A DNA stretch of 64,000 nt, from NCBI GenBank assembly GCA_030432295.1, contig JAUIHI010000011.1, positions 122,546-186,545 of the forward strand. The letters run 5' to 3'. Shown here piece by piece: positions 45,709 through 56,294 of this stretch. How positions within the stretch are numbered: the first letter of the stretch is position 1; the number at the start of each line of letters is the position of its first letter. The notes below the pieces were generated by a model. The model did no database searches. It saw only the letters and a list, made by a program, of their open reading frames with translations, and had not been told where the DNA came from. The DNA is from Anaerolineae bacterium. Its GTDB lineage: Bacteria > Chloroflexota > Anaerolineae > Caldilineales > Caldilineaceae. Made by a program: the position numbers and the translations under genes.

Positions 45709-45712
<4 letters not shown>
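44972..45712 (-). CDS. rlmB: 23S rRNA 2'-O-methyltransferase (RlmB/TrmH family)
   Basis: 246 residues of the SPOUT knot superfamily. The N-terminal substrate domain begins [18 protein letters not shown]. The catalytic domain has [18 protein letters not shown] (motif 1), [13 protein letters not shown] (motif 2) and [20 protein letters not shown] (motif 3, knot). The expected role is methylation of a guanosine in the 23S peptidyl-transferase region. Its ATG overlaps the cysS stop by 4 bases, and the cysS-rlmB order is a common bacterial operon. Confidence 0.9.
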
Positions 45713-47118
<1,406 letters not shown>

Positions 47119-47158
47119 TCCCTATCCTTGTTCACTATTCATTGCCCTAAAAAGAGCC

Positions 47159-47225
47159 TGTATACACGGATAGAAGGGAACACGGATTCCTCAAAAATCT
47201 GTGTTCTCTTCTATCCGTGTATACA
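47159..47225. repeat. 30-bp-arm palindrome between cysS and the PIN-TRAM gene
   Basis: 47159-47188 (TGTATACACGGATAGAAGGG..) pairs with 47196-47225 with two wobble mismatches and a 7-nt loop. The GAACACGGATT / AATCTGTGTTC pieces relate it to the GCAGATT repeat group. Confidence 0.85.
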
Positions 47226-47261
47226 AAATTCTCATCTCACTGCTGACTGCCAACTGCTCAT

Positions 47262-48374
47262 TTATCTTTGTCCCACCCGGGGCCGCTGTTCCACCTCTGG
47301 CACAGCAAAGATCAACCGGCCCGCGTTGGTCTGCAACACTTTTGTCACCTGCACGGGGACCAGTTCGTTCAGATGGCGGCGGCCATTTTCCACCACCACC
47401 ATTGTGCCATCTTCCAGATAGCCCACGCCCTGGTTCATCTCTTTCCCCTCCTGAATCACCCGGATTTCCATCTCCTCGCCGGGCAGCACCACCGACTTGA
47501 CCGCGTTCGCCAGTTCGTTGATGTTGAGAACCGTCACCCCCTGCAAGCGGGCCACCCGGTTCAGATTGTAATCATTCGTCACGACTGCCGCGTTCAACTC
47601 CATCCCCAAACTGATCAGTTTATCGTCCACCTGCTTGGCGTCGCTGGGGTCCTGATCCAGAAAGAGAATCTCCACTGCTTCGTTGTGTTGCAGCCGATCC
47701 AGCATCTCCAGCCCCCGACGGCCCCGGTTGCGGCGCAGAGCCTCGGACGAATCAGCAATGTATTGCAACTCATTCAACACAAAGCGGGGAACAGCCAGCG
47801 TCGCCCACAGGAAGCCAGTCTCGGCCACATCGGCAATGCGCCCGTCGATGATGACACTGGTGTCCAGCAGCATCAGCGTATGGGGCGCGACACTGCCAAT
47901 CGTCTCCCCGGCAGACTTTTCCTCCGCTGTATCATCCCGAATGCGGAAGAACGAAAATATCTCCCGCTGGCGCAGGAGCATCATTGTGACAGAGAGATAG
48001 CCGAAGAGAATTGCGCCCGCAAAGGGCAAAATTGTGCCAAAAGGATTGGGGAGCAGAGAGAGGGGATAGGCCAGCAGCGCCGCGATCATCAGCCCAATCG
48101 CCAACCCCGCCGTGCCTGCCAGCAACTGTATAGTGGGCACACCCCGCAGGCTGGAACGGAGCGCACGCGCAGGGCGCACAGTCACCCAGGGCGCGACCAG
48201 ATAGCCCAAGAGCGCGCCGCCCAAAATCGACGGAATAATAATCTGGGCTGACGTGGCAAAGGTTGCCCGCAACTCATCAAACGAGACAATACCTGTAAAG
48301 GTTCGGCCCACCTCCCAGCCCAGCCAGGCCCCGATGAGCATAACCACTACACGCAGAAAGCGATCCCAACGCAT
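47262..48374 (-). CDS. PIN-TRAM domain membrane protein (YacL-like)
   Basis: 370 residues. Four N-terminal transmembrane helices cover residues ~5-125. A PIN nuclease domain follows, with Asp in LMLLDTSVIIDGRI, then FVLNELQYIADSS, then Asp in AAVVTNDYNLNRVA. A TRAM domain forms the C-terminus (GTMVVVENGRRHLNELVPVQ). This is the architecture of Bacillus YacL, a proposed RNase of unknown target. A strong AGGAGGT site precedes the ATG. Confidence 0.88.
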   Translation of the reverse strand: MRWDRFLRVVVMLIGAWLGWEVGRTFTGIVSFDELRATFATSAQIIIPSILGGALLGYLVAPWVTVRPARALRSSLRGVPTIQLLAGTAGLAIGLMIAALLAYPLSLLPNPFGTILPFAGAILFGYLSVTMMLLRQREIFSFFRIRDDTAEEKSAGETIGSVAPHTLMLLDTSVIIDGRIADVAETGFLWATLAVPRFVLNELQYIADSSEALRRNRGRRGLEMLDRLQHNEAVEILFLDQDPSDAKQVDDKLISLGMELNAAVVTNDYNLNRVARLQGVTVLNINELANAVKSVVLPGEEMEIRVIQEGKEMNQGVGYLEDGTMVVVENGRRHLNELVPVQVTKVLQTNAGRLIFAVPEVEQRPRVGQR

Positions 48375-48724
48375 GGATGAGACCTCCTATAAGTTCTGCC
48401 ATACATGCCAACGCACGGCCCAATGAAAATAAGGGTTCGGGCACAGACTGCCTGCGTTGCAGATGAAAAGGAAGATAAAAGCGCAACCAACAAAGAATGA
48501 AAGAGCCAAAACACAAACAACCGAAGCACAACTGACGAAGAATGATAATGGGAAAATGGGGATGATAAGAGTCAGTCTGCGCTGCCTGCCCACGAAGGCT
48601 AATCGTAGGCGATTGGCAGGCGTAATCATACAGCAAAAGCTACTGAACCGCAATCTCTGTTATACTAAAGCATATCGCGCAAGAAGTTCGACCTACCTAC
48701 TACAAAAACCAGCCGGAGACCCCA
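48375..48724. other. 350-bp intergenic region with promoter for nagB
   Basis: No credible gene. 48462-48555 is A-rich with imperfect direct repeats (AACAAAGAATGA and GACGAAGAATGA). TGTTATACT at 48658-48666 is an extended -10 element upstream of nagB. GCCTGCC and GGCAGGC near 48588 and 48616 form a small inverted repeat. Confidence 0.5.
48658..48666 (+). promoter_or_regulatory. Extended -10 promoter element for nagB-nagA
   Basis: TGTTATACT (TGn plus a near-consensus hexamer), placed about 58 bp before the nagB ATG. Confidence 0.45.
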
Positions 48725-49501
48725 ATGTCCAGCCAACCCCTTTCCGTCTTCACCGTTGACAGCCTCGCCGTCGAAATCTACCCGGACAAAGCCGCCACCA
48801 GCCAGGCCGCCGCCGACTTCGTGGCCGGGCACATCCGCGCCGCCATCGCCGAGCGGGGCAGCAGCCGCGTCATCTTCGCCACCGGAGCCAGCCAATACGA
48901 CTTTCTCGCCAGCCTCTGCGCTGCAGCGGACATCGACTGGTCACTGGTCACCGCCTTCCACCTGGACGAGTATGTGGGCGTTAACGCCGACCACCCGGCC
49001 AGCTTCCGCCGCTATCTGCAAGAACGCCTCTTCAGCCGCCTGCCCTTCGCCGCCGTCCACCTGCTCACCGGCGACGCACCCGACCCGATTGCCGAATGTC
49101 GCCGCTACGCCAGCCTCCTGGCCGCAGCGCCCATCGACGTCGCCTGCGTCGGCATCGGCGAAAACGGCCACCTGGCCTTCAACGACCCGCCCGCCGACTT
49201 CTACACAACCGCCGCCGTCCACGTCGTCGAACTGGACGAAGCCTGCCGCCAGCAACAGGTGGGCGAAGGCCACTTCCCCGATTTGGCCGCGGTCCCACCC
49301 CAGGCGTTATCGATGACCATCCCGGCCATTCTCGACGCCAAAGTCATCTCCTGCGTCGTCCCCGACGCCCGCAAAGCCGCCGCCGTACACTGCACACTGC
49401 AAGGCCCCATCGACCCGGCCTGCCCAGCATCCGCCATGCGCACCCACCCCCGCTGCCGTCTCTACCTGGACAGCGCCTCTGCCGGGCAGCTATCCCAGTG
49501 A
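48725..49501 (+). CDS. nagB: Glucosamine-6-phosphate deaminase
   Basis: Converts glucosamine-6-phosphate to fructose-6-phosphate and ammonia. 258 residues. Motifs are VIFATGASQYDFLASL (phosphate loop), FHLDEYVGV with the catalytic Asp, and VGIGENGHLAFNDP containing the active-site His. Its stop overlaps the GTG start of nagA, so the two are translated together. Compared with neighbours, codons are markedly C-ending. Confidence 0.93.
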   Translation: MSSQPLSVFTVDSLAVEIYPDKAATSQAAADFVAGHIRAAIAERGSSRVIFATGASQYDFLASLCAAADIDWSLVTAFHLDEYVGVNADHPASFRRYLQERLFSRLPFAAVHLLTGDAPDPIAECRRYASLLAAAPIDVACVGIGENGHLAFNDPPADFYTTAAVHVVELDEACRQQQVGEGHFPDLAAVPPQALSMTIPAILDAKVISCVVPDARKAAAVHCTLQGPIDPACPASAMRTHPRCRLYLDSASAGQLSQ

Positions 49502-50697
49502 GCGCCGTCAGACACCTCCTGGCCGGGCGGGTCTGGTCGCCTGCCGGTTTTGAAGAAGGCGTGCAGCTTACCTTCGCCGCAGGCCAAGTCTCCGCCTGGG
49601 ACGCGCTCCCCCCGCATCAGTCCGGCGCTGACGGGGTGCTTGACGCCCGCGACGCGCTTGTCGTCCCCGGCCTGGTGGATGTCCAGGTGAACGGCGCGCT
49701 GGGCTGGAGCTTTCAGGCCCAGCACCGGCAACATTTCGACGCGATTGTCGCCCACCACCTGAGCGCAGGCACGACGACTTTTCTGCCCACCCTCGTCACC
49801 GCGGATGAGACGACGCTGACCGAATCTCTGGCCGTTCTGGCCGACTACTGCGCTGATTCACCTGCGGCCAACCTGCCCGGCATCCATCTGGAAGGCCCAT
49901 TCCTCTCCCCTGAAAAGGCCGGCGCGCACGACCCCGCCGCGTTGCGCTTGCCTGATGGCCCACTGCTGGCACGCTTTCTGGCCGCAGCCAAAGGCCAAAT
50001 CCGCATCGTCACCCTCGCCCCGGAACTCCCTGGCAGCCTCGAAACCATCCGTACTTTGGCTGGACGGGGTATTCTCATCTCCGCCGGTCACAGCGCGGCC
50101 ACCTTCGCCCAGATGCAGGCTGCCGCGGACGCGGGTCTCACCCTCATCACCCACGCGGGCAACGCCTCCGACTGGCCCCACCGCGCGCCCCGGCCCGAAG
50201 GCTTCTGGGGCAGCGAGCCGGGGCTGGTGGGCAGTCTGATGGCCGACGACCGGCTCTCTGGCAGCGTCATTCTGGACGGCTTCCACTTCCACCCCGCGCT
50301 GGTTCCACCGCTGGTCAGACTGAAAGCGCCCCACGGCCTGCTTCTCACGTCCGACGCCGCGCCTGTGGCTGGCTGTCCACCGGGAGAATACAACAGCGGC
50401 GGCCTGCTCGCCACCGTTCACGCGGATGGCTACGCCACCAGCAGCCGGGACGGGCGCTGGCTGGCGGGCAGTACCATCACCCTTCTGGACGCAGTACGTC
50501 GGGCGGTCACCCTGGCCGGTCTCTCGCTGCACACAGCGGTCGGCCTGGCCGCGGCCACACCCGCGTATCATTTGGGGCTGGCCGAACGCAAAGGGCATCT
50601 GGGCCTGGGCGCAGATGCGGATTGTCTGGTGTTGAATGAGGATTTGTCACTGCGGTCGGTGGTTAGGGGAGGATGGCGAGTTGACAGCGGGCTGTAG
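49498..50697 (+). CDS. nagA: N-acetylglucosamine-6-phosphate deacetylase
   Basis: 399 residues from a GTG that overlaps the nagB stop by 4 bases. The amidohydrolase fold shows VDVQVNGALGWSF, then HLEGPFLSPEKAGAHDP with the metal Glu, ILISAGHSAA and LITHAGNA with metal His residues, ILDGFHFHP with substrate His, and LLTSDAAP with the catalytic Asp. It removes the acetyl group to feed nagB, completing GlcNAc-6-P catabolism or cell-wall recycling. No PTS or transporter gene is next to it. Confidence 0.92.
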   Translation: MSAVRHLLAGRVWSPAGFEEGVQLTFAAGQVSAWDALPPHQSGADGVLDARDALVVPGLVDVQVNGALGWSFQAQHRQHFDAIVAHHLSAGTTTFLPTLVTADETTLTESLAVLADYCADSPAANLPGIHLEGPFLSPEKAGAHDPAALRLPDGPLLARFLAAAKGQIRIVTLAPELPGSLETIRTLAGRGILISAGHSAATFAQMQAAADAGLTLITHAGNASDWPHRAPRPEGFWGSEPGLVGSLMADDRLSGSVILDGFHFHPALVPPLVRLKAPHGLLLTSDAAPVAGCPPGEYNSGGLLATVHADGYATSSRDGRWLAGSTITLLDAVRRAVTLAGLSLHTAVGLAAATPAYHLGLAERKGHLGLGADADCLVLNEDLSLRSVVRGGWRVDSGL

Positions 50698-50725
50698 TGC
50701 TTACGTTGACAACAAACACAAGACC

Positions 50726-50851
50726 AGCGCCGGTTGAGTAGGCGGGTGCTGTTTCCCGCCGTATCGAAACCCAGCGGGTGGAAAGAATCGACTCGTCATC
50801 CGTTCGCTTGATTTCGATACGCCTCGAAGACTCGGCTACTCAATCGGCGCT
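50726..50851. repeat. Long palindrome (AGCGCCGGTTGAGTAG family)
   Basis: The outer arms AGCGCCGGTTGAGTAGG and GGCTACTCAATCGGCGCT enclose the inner CCGTATCGAAACC and GATTTCGATACG pair. It has the same layout as 31846-31981 and sits at the convergent junction after nagA. Confidence 0.8.
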
Positions 50852-50853
50852 CA

Positions 50854-51693
50854 CTACTCTGCTTGTTGACTTACTCGCCGAATCTCCCACAATTCCACCA
50901 CCAACTCGGACGGATAGCCAGTGGGATCGAAGTCGTCGGTTTCGCTGGCCGTGCAGCCGCAGCGGGCAAAGAGTTCTTCAATCGTACGCGAGGAGTGGTG
51001 CTGGGCTTCGCCTATCGTCTGGTAGAGGTAGACCGCGGAGGGAAGAATAATCGGGTAGCCCATTTCGTAGAGGGCATAGGCAACGCCACCGGAAAGGACA
51101 GGCAGAAAATCGGCGACCCGTTGGGAAATTGATTGGCCACCCCGGCTGGCAGCCACATCAAAACGAAAGGCGAAGTGATCGCGCAGATAGCCTTCCCTCA
51201 CCAAAAAGTCGCCGGTCTGCGCGATGGACTTCTGCAAACGGCTGAAGTCGTCGGCGTTTGTCAACTGTGCGGGCAAATTTAGCGCCAGATGGCTGTGGAC
51301 CTGTTGAAAAAAGCGTCGTCCCACCCGGCGGGTAAAGTCGCGGCGGGCCTCTTTCAGAAACTCAGTTTCTGCTTGCGCCAACCCCTCGAAAGCGTCCCGG
51401 TAAAAGGCGTAGGAGAGAGCATCAAATTCGCCCGAATAGAAATTCCCCAAATTACGTCGCGCTGCGAAATCATCAACCAGAGAAGGACGCACATCCCGGC
51501 CATAGACCAGCCCCGCGTATTCCTCCACAAAACCGGCCACCCGGCGTAAATCTCCCGTTGGCTGCGCGGTTCGCCATTCGGCCACAATCGCCTCGGCCAT
51601 AAACCCCACAAAATGGCTGCCCAATTTCCACCACTTCTGAAAGTTGGGATAGGGCTGGCGGCGTACTGCTTCTGCTAGGGAAAGAGCGCTCAT
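50854..51693 (-). CDS. Hypothetical protein, no family recognised
   Basis: 279 residues, mostly helical, with no signal peptide or clear membrane helix. Notable stretches are MSALSLAEAVRRQPYPNFQK at the N-terminus, VGRRFFQQVHSHLALNLPAQ in the middle and LFARCGCTASETDDFDPTGY near the end. Two GGAGAAGG-like bases precede the ATG at 11-nt spacing. It is upstream of nothing on its strand and convergent with nagA. The function is unknown. Confidence 0.6.
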   Translation of the reverse strand: MSALSLAEAVRRQPYPNFQKWWKLGSHFVGFMAEAIVAEWRTAQPTGDLRRVAGFVEEYAGLVYGRDVRPSLVDDFAARRNLGNFYSGEFDALSYAFYRDAFEGLAQAETEFLKEARRDFTRRVGRRFFQQVHSHLALNLPAQLTNADDFSRLQKSIAQTGDFLVREGYLRDHFAFRFDVAASRGGQSISQRVADFLPVLSGGVAYALYEMGYPIILPSAVYLYQTIGEAQHHSSRTIEELFARCGCTASETDDFDPTGYPSELVVELWEIRRVSQQAE

Positions 51694-51784
51694 TTGTCGG
51701 CCTTCTCCAATAATCGGTACTCTATCCGTGTCAGTTCAGCCTCAGTCAACCCTACACCCAGTCTCCGATCCCCAATCCCCCTTC

Positions 51785-52912
51785 TCAGTCCGTTCCGAGT
51801 ATGCGGTCGAAGAAGCCTTTTTTGTGTTCGGTGGTTTCGTCGCCAAAGCTCTCGGCCAGACCGCGCAGAAGCTCTTTCTGCTCGGTGGTGAGATTGGTGG
51901 GGGTCGTCACCCGCACGGTGACAATCAGATCGCCCCGGCCCGACCGTTGCAGGCGGGGAATCCCCAACCCCCGTTTGCGGAAGCTCTTGCCCGTCTGGGT
52001 CCCCGGAGGGATTTCCAGCCTGTCCGGGCTGCCGTCCAGGGTGGGAATCTGCACATTGGCGCCCAGCGCGGCCTGGGCAAAGTTGATGGGCAATTCCATG
52101 TGCAGGTCGAATTCATTGCGCACAAAAATGGGGTGGGACTCCACGCCGATCACTACGTAGAGATTGCCAGCCGGGCCGCCCAGGCTACCGGCCTCGCCTT
52201 CCCCGGCCAGACGGATGCGGGTTCCGTCGTCCACACCCGCGGGCACATTCACCTTCAGCTTGCGGGTCACCCGCACCCGCTTCTGTCCGTTGCATTTGGC
52301 GCAGGGGGAACTGATCAGTTCGCCCGTGCCGTTGCAGCGGGGACAGGGCGAAGCAGTGACAATTGTGCCAAAGAGGGGGGACTGCTGGCGACGCTGAACT
52401 TCGCCCGTGCCGCCACAGGTGGAGCAGCGCTCCGGGGTGCTACCCAGCTCCGCGCCGCTGGCGTGGCAACGATCGCACTCCTCCATCCGAGGCACTTCCA
52501 GTTCCCGCTCTGTGCCAAAGGCGGCCTGCTCGAAAGGAAGGGTGATGTCCACCCGCAGGTCCGCGCCCCGACGAGGCGCGTTGCGTCGTCCACCGCCCCG
52601 GCCCTGGCCCGCAAAGCCGGAAAAGAGTTCCTCGAAGATACTGCCCAGATCGCCAAAGCCCTGGCTGAAGTCGTTCATACCGCTGGCCCCGCTCAGCCCG
52701 GCGTGGCCGTAGCGGTCATAGACCGCCCGCTTCTGGGGATCGCTGAGCACCTGATAGGCTTCGTTGATCTCTTTGAAGGTGGTCTCGGCCTCGGGCGATG
52801 AGTTCACATCCGGGTGATATTTCTGGGCCAGCTTGCGGAAGGCCTTTTTCATCACAGCATCATCCGAATTGCGCTCCACACCCAGGGTTTCGTAGTAATC
52901 GCGTTTATCCAT
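51785..52912 (-). CDS. dnaJ: Molecular chaperone DnaJ
   Basis: Co-chaperone stimulating DnaK ATPase. 375 residues. The J domain has KYHPDVN (HPD), a G/F-rich region follows (GFAGQGRGGGRR), and a zinc-binding region holds four CxxCxGxG-type repeats (CDRCHASG, CSTCGGTG, CPRCNGTG, CAKCNGQK). The C-terminal substrate-binding and dimerisation domains are complete. dnaK and grpE are not in the window. Confidence 0.96.
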   Translation of the reverse strand: MDKRDYYETLGVERNSDDAVMKKAFRKLAQKYHPDVNSSPEAETTFKEINEAYQVLSDPQKRAVYDRYGHAGLSGASGMNDFSQGFGDLGSIFEELFSGFAGQGRGGGRRNAPRRGADLRVDITLPFEQAAFGTERELEVPRMEECDRCHASGAELGSTPERCSTCGGTGEVQRRQQSPLFGTIVTASPCPRCNGTGELISSPCAKCNGQKRVRVTRKLKVNVPAGVDDGTRIRLAGEGEAGSLGGPAGNLYVVIGVESHPIFVRNEFDLHMELPINFAQAALGANVQIPTLDGSPDRLEIPPGTQTGKSFRKRGLGIPRLQRSGRGDLIVTVRVTTPTNLTTEQKELLRGLAESFGDETTEHKKGFFDRILGTD

Positions 52913-52939
52913 CAGTTCCTCGACTCTATCCTAACAATG

Positions 52940-53015
52940 AACCACGAAGGCACAAAGACACGAAGAAAAACCAACAGGTTTTTGCTTTTCTTTGTGCTTT
53001 TGTGTCTTTGTGGTT
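52940..53015. repeat. Palindrome of the ACCACAAAGGCACAAAGACAC family
   Basis: Arms 52940-52969 (AACCACGAAGGCACAAAGAC..) and 52986-53015 pair over 30 bp with a few wobble mismatches around a 16-nt loop. Single arms are at 62151-62181, 38766-38800 and 6104-6133. Confidence 0.85.
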
Positions 53016-53040
53016 GCAATTTCTGTCTACAGTTTATGTT

Positions 53041-53232
53041 CTATTCCCAGCTTAAAATCCAGGCGCAGAGACCGGCCAGGGCAATCGTTGCGCCGATGAG
53101 CGCGGCCCATTGGCCGGGTTCAAAGCCCACATGACGGGCGCTAAAAAAAAGGATGATCACCATCCCCACAGCCAGCACAGCCCAATTGGAAAGGGCCGGA
53201 TGTTCATTCCAAAAACGCTTGAGAACGTCCAT
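53041..53232 (-). CDS. Small two-helix membrane protein
   Basis: 63 residues with helices at about 17-33 (WAVLAVGMVIILFFSAR) and 42-60 (WAALIGATIALAGLCAWIL). The ATG lies 3 bp after the coaE stop, and the GGAG of its site overlaps that stop region, which suggests coupled translation. No function is known. Short length makes it uncertain, but spacing and the two clean hydrophobic helices support it. Confidence 0.6.
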   Translation of the reverse strand: MDVLKRFWNEHPALSNWAVLAVGMVIILFFSARHVGFEPGQWAALIGATIALAGLCAWILSWE

Positions 53233-53235
53233 CCC

Positions 53236-53871
53236 CTACTCCGTCACAGGTTGCAGCGCGGCCATCTGGATGGGGTAGCGCTGGCAGAGGTCGGCCCAGA
53301 TTGTGTCCAACTGGGCATAGAGTTCTTCGAGTGCGCCGTTGTTGTCGATCACCCGGTCAGCCTGATTTACTTTGGCGGCCTGGGGCGGCTGGATGCTGAT
53401 GATGTGTTCGGCTTTGGACTCTTCCATGCCGCGGTTGTCCACCAGTCGGCGCAACTGGTTGGCAAAACTGGAGATGACCACCCAGACTTCATCGCACAGT
53501 GTAACCATCAGGCCGGCTTCCAACAGTTTGATGGCTTCCAATATGACCAGAGGCGATTTCGCATCTTCGATCTCCTGGTTGCCCAGATCGAAGACCTTTG
53601 GGTGGACCAGCTTTTCCAACCGGCCCAGGGCAGAGGTATCAGAAAAGACGATTTCCCCCAGCCGTTTGCGGTTGATGGTGCCGTCTTCGTTGAGAATTTC
53701 GCGGCCAAAGCTGCGCACGACGGCTTCGTAGGCCGCGCCACCCGGCTCCATTACCCGGTGGGCCAATTTGTCAGCATCAACAATCGCCGCACCTTTTTCG
53801 GCCAGATATTTCAGAATCGTACTTTTTCCCGTTGCGATGTTGCCGGTCAGGCCAATGACAAGTCTACTCAT
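53236..53871 (-). CDS. coaE: Dephospho-CoA kinase
   Basis: Last step of coenzyme A synthesis. 211 residues. The P-loop is GLTGNIATGKSTI, and DADKLAHRVMEPGGAAYEAV is the substrate region. VHPKVF, VVISSFANQLRRLVDNRGM and the lid Arg residues follow the family order. Length is normal. Confidence 0.93.
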   Translation of the reverse strand: MSRLVIGLTGNIATGKSTILKYLAEKGAAIVDADKLAHRVMEPGGAAYEAVVRSFGREILNEDGTINRKRLGEIVFSDTSALGRLEKLVHPKVFDLGNQEIEDAKSPLVILEAIKLLEAGLMVTLCDEVWVVISSFANQLRRLVDNRGMEESKAEHIISIQPPQAAKVNQADRVIDNNGALEELYAQLDTIWADLCQRYPIQMAALQPVTE

Positions 53872-53950
53872 GAGCGAATCTGTTTCTCCTGGCTAAATAA
53901 AGAGGGAGACAATATTCCTTCCCAATCGACCGATGAACCCATCACCGAAT

Positions 53951-53980
53951 CGGTTGATTGGTTCACTGGTTGATTGGTTG
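53951..53980. repeat. Direct repeats GGTTGATTGGTT next to the ABC-F stop
   Basis: Two tandem copies of CGGTTGATTGGTT / TGGTTGATTGGTTG touching the stop codon of the ABC-F gene. They are the same units as in the 23490 palindrome. Confidence 0.6.
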
Positions 53981-55951
53981 TTATACCACCGCTTCCGCCA
54001 TCTCGGCCCAGCGCTCCATCTGCTGTTCCACACGGCGGCGCACGGCCTGATGTTCGTTGCTGATGGCCTGGACCCGTTCATAATCCTGGGCCAAGCTGGC
54101 TGTGGCCATCTTCTCTTCCAACTCGACTATACGGGCTTCCATGCGGTGAATCTGCTGTTCCAGTTCATCCAGTTCGGCCTGGCGGCGGGCCGAAGTCTGG
54201 CGCAGACGCCGTTCGTCCCGCTGCTGCTCCCGCTGATTCTGTTCCGGAGCCGGGGCAGAATCAACAGCATTCGACAGAGCCGTCTGCCCGTTGCGTTCGT
54301 TGATCCACTGCCGCCACGTGCCGTTGAAGACTTCCATCCGGCTGGGGCCGTCATCCGCCCCCGGTTCCACAATCCAGAGTTCCGTGGCCAGGGCGTCCAC
54401 CAGCGCCCGGTCGTGGGTGACGAGCAGAATCGTGCCGGGAAACTGTTGCAGCGCGTCCTGCAGAATCTCCTGGCTGTCCAGGTCCAGATGGTTGGTCGGC
54501 TCGTCCAGGAGCAGGAAATTGGCCCCCTGCAACGTCAACCGGGCCAGGGCGATGCGGCTGCGCTGGCCGCCAGAAAGCTGGTCGATGGATTTGTATACGT
54601 CGTCGCCCCGAAAGAGGAACTGGCCCAGATAGGTGCGGGCACGTTCCAGTTGCAGGTTTTTGATGTCGAGCAGCGCGTTCAGCACAGTCTGGTTGGAATC
54701 CATCAGCCCAAAGCCTGCACCCACGTGGCGTTGGGCCAGATAGCCAATCTCCACCCCTGCGCCCAATTGAAACGTACCTTTCAACAGTTCCAATTCGCCC
54801 AGAATCGTGCGGATGAGTGTCGTTTTGCCCGCGCCGTTGGGACCGATCAGCGCGGCAATTTTGCCCCGGTAGAGGTCCAGATCGGGCACGGCCAGAATCG
54901 GCGTTGGGCCGCTGCCGTTGCCATCCGCGCTGGGATAGCCCACCAGCAGACGACGGGTGCGCAGGACCAGATCGCCGCTGCGAATGTCCGTGCGCAGGGG
55001 CAGGCGGATGCGCTGATCCGACGGGGGCGGCGGCAGGGCTTCGGTCTCCATAAACCGTTTCAGCCGGGTCTCCCGGCCCTGGGCCTCTTTGGAGCGCTGG
55101 CCGGCTTTATAGCGGCGCACAAAATCTTCGGTCTCCCGAATGAACTCCTGCTGCTGCGCATATTCCTTGCGCCAGCGTTCCAGCCGGTCGTCCCGCTGGC
55201 GGCGGAAGTGGCTGTAGTTGCCCCGGTAGGTCTCCAGTTTGTGGTGGGTCATCTCCCAGACACGGGTGACAACTGTGTCCAAAAAGTAGCGGTCGTGGGA
55301 GACGACGAGGAGTGCGCCCTTCCAGGCCAGCAGTTGGCCTTCCAACCATTCCACCGAGCGCACGTCCAAATGATTAGTCGGCTCGTCCAGCATCAGCAGG
55401 TCGGGTTCTTCCAGCAGCAGACGGCCCAGCAGGGCACGGGTGCGCTGTCCGCCGCTCAGGTGGGCCAGAGGTTTGTGCCAGAGTTCTTCGTCCAGGCCCA
55501 GACCGCTGAGTACACTCTTCACCCGCTGGTCGATTGTATAGCCGCCTGCTCGCTCAAAGGCTTCCTGTTTGTGGCCGTAGTCCACCAGAATCTGGCTCAA
55601 CTCCGCCTCGCTGGTGGCCGGATCGGTCATCTGGCTCTCCAATGAGCGCAGTTCCTCGCCCTGGGCCAGGAGCGGAGCAAAGATGTCGTGCAGGTCTTCG
55701 TAGAGAGTCTGATTGCCAGCCGGGGGCGGGTCCTGGGGCAGATAGCCCCGGCGAATGGTCTGGGCCACGAAGATCTGCCCTGCGTTGGCCGATTCTGCCC
55801 CGGCCAGAATGCGCAGCAAACTCGTCTTGCCCGAGCCGTTGGCCCCGACAAAACCGATGCGATCGTCGTGTTCGATGCGCACGTCGATGTTCTCGAACAC
55901 ATCGTTGGCGCCGTAACTTTTGGCAAGCTGATTGCCGACCAGCAGACTCAT
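53981..55951 (-). CDS. ABC-F family ATPase
   Basis: 656 residues, with two ATP-binding domains and no membrane segments. Walker A motifs are FVGANGSGKTSLLR and LIGPNGAGKTTLIR. Signatures are LSGGQRTRALL and LSGGQRSRIAL, and Walker B motifs are LLMLDEPTNHLD and FLLLDEPTNHLD. A charged linker lies between domains (around 240-320), and a coiled coil rich in Arg/Glu/Gln closes the C-terminus. Proteins of this type bind the ribosome E site in translation or antibiotic protection; which subtype is unclear. Confidence 0.9.
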   Translation of the reverse strand: MSLLVGNQLAKSYGANDVFENIDVRIEHDDRIGFVGANGSGKTSLLRILAGAESANAGQIFVAQTIRRGYLPQDPPPAGNQTLYEDLHDIFAPLLAQGEELRSLESQMTDPATSEAELSQILVDYGHKQEAFERAGGYTIDQRVKSVLSGLGLDEELWHKPLAHLSGGQRTRALLGRLLLEEPDLLMLDEPTNHLDVRSVEWLEGQLLAWKGALLVVSHDRYFLDTVVTRVWEMTHHKLETYRGNYSHFRRQRDDRLERWRKEYAQQQEFIRETEDFVRRYKAGQRSKEAQGRETRLKRFMETEALPPPPSDQRIRLPLRTDIRSGDLVLRTRRLLVGYPSADGNGSGPTPILAVPDLDLYRGKIAALIGPNGAGKTTLIRTILGELELLKGTFQLGAGVEIGYLAQRHVGAGFGLMDSNQTVLNALLDIKNLQLERARTYLGQFLFRGDDVYKSIDQLSGGQRSRIALARLTLQGANFLLLDEPTNHLDLDSQEILQDALQQFPGTILLVTHDRALVDALATELWIVEPGADDGPSRMEVFNGTWRQWINERNGQTALSNAVDSAPAPEQNQREQQRDERRLRQTSARRQAELDELEQQIHRMEARIVELEEKMATASLAQDYERVQAISNEHQAVRRRVEQQMERWAEMAEAVV

Positions 55952-56009
55952 TGCAGGAATCCGTGAATAAAGTGGGCGTTACCCCTTTGGAGTAAAATAC
56001 ACAGCGGCG

Positions 56010-56018
56010 ATTATACCA
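56010..56018 (-). promoter_or_regulatory. Extended -10 promoter element for the ABC-F gene
   Basis: TGGTATAAT on the minus strand, about 59 bp before the ATG at 55951. No good -35 is seen, so the TGn extension may compensate. Confidence 0.5.
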
Positions 56019-56128
56019 CACGCTCCCCGCAACGGCATAGGGCGGAAAGTGCAAGTGACCAGAGAAAACAGGTTGACATCCCCGGTAGTTTGGCGGTGGC
56101 TTGCAGCCCTTCTGTTCGTCCCCTTATT

Positions 56129-56157
56129 TTGACAATTGCCCCCTGCTCCCCTATAAT
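56129..56157 (+). promoter_or_regulatory. Perfect consensus sigma-70 promoter for livJ
   Basis: TTGACA (56129-56134), a 17-bp spacer, then TATAAT (56152-56157), matching both consensus hexamers exactly. Transcription would start near 56164, leaving a leader of about 130 nt. It is the strongest promoter seen in the window. Confidence 0.85.
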
Positions 56158-56294
56158 CCACCCTAGCTTTTCGAGGACGCAAAGCAAGGATTTCCCCGCG
56201 TATCACCCTCGATCAGTTGCATCATCGACAGATTTGAGCGATGCTTTTTCCCATCTATTTCGTTTTACCACATCTTCATTCAAAGGAGAGGTTT

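Noticed and set aside
48387..48653. Minus-strand frame in the nagB upstream gap
   Set aside because: Low-complexity translation without a start signal; the region is A-rich, with imperfect repeats.
56073..56078. Another TTGACA upstream of livJ
   Set aside because: No partner -10 at proper spacing; the perfect promoter at 56129 explains livJ.
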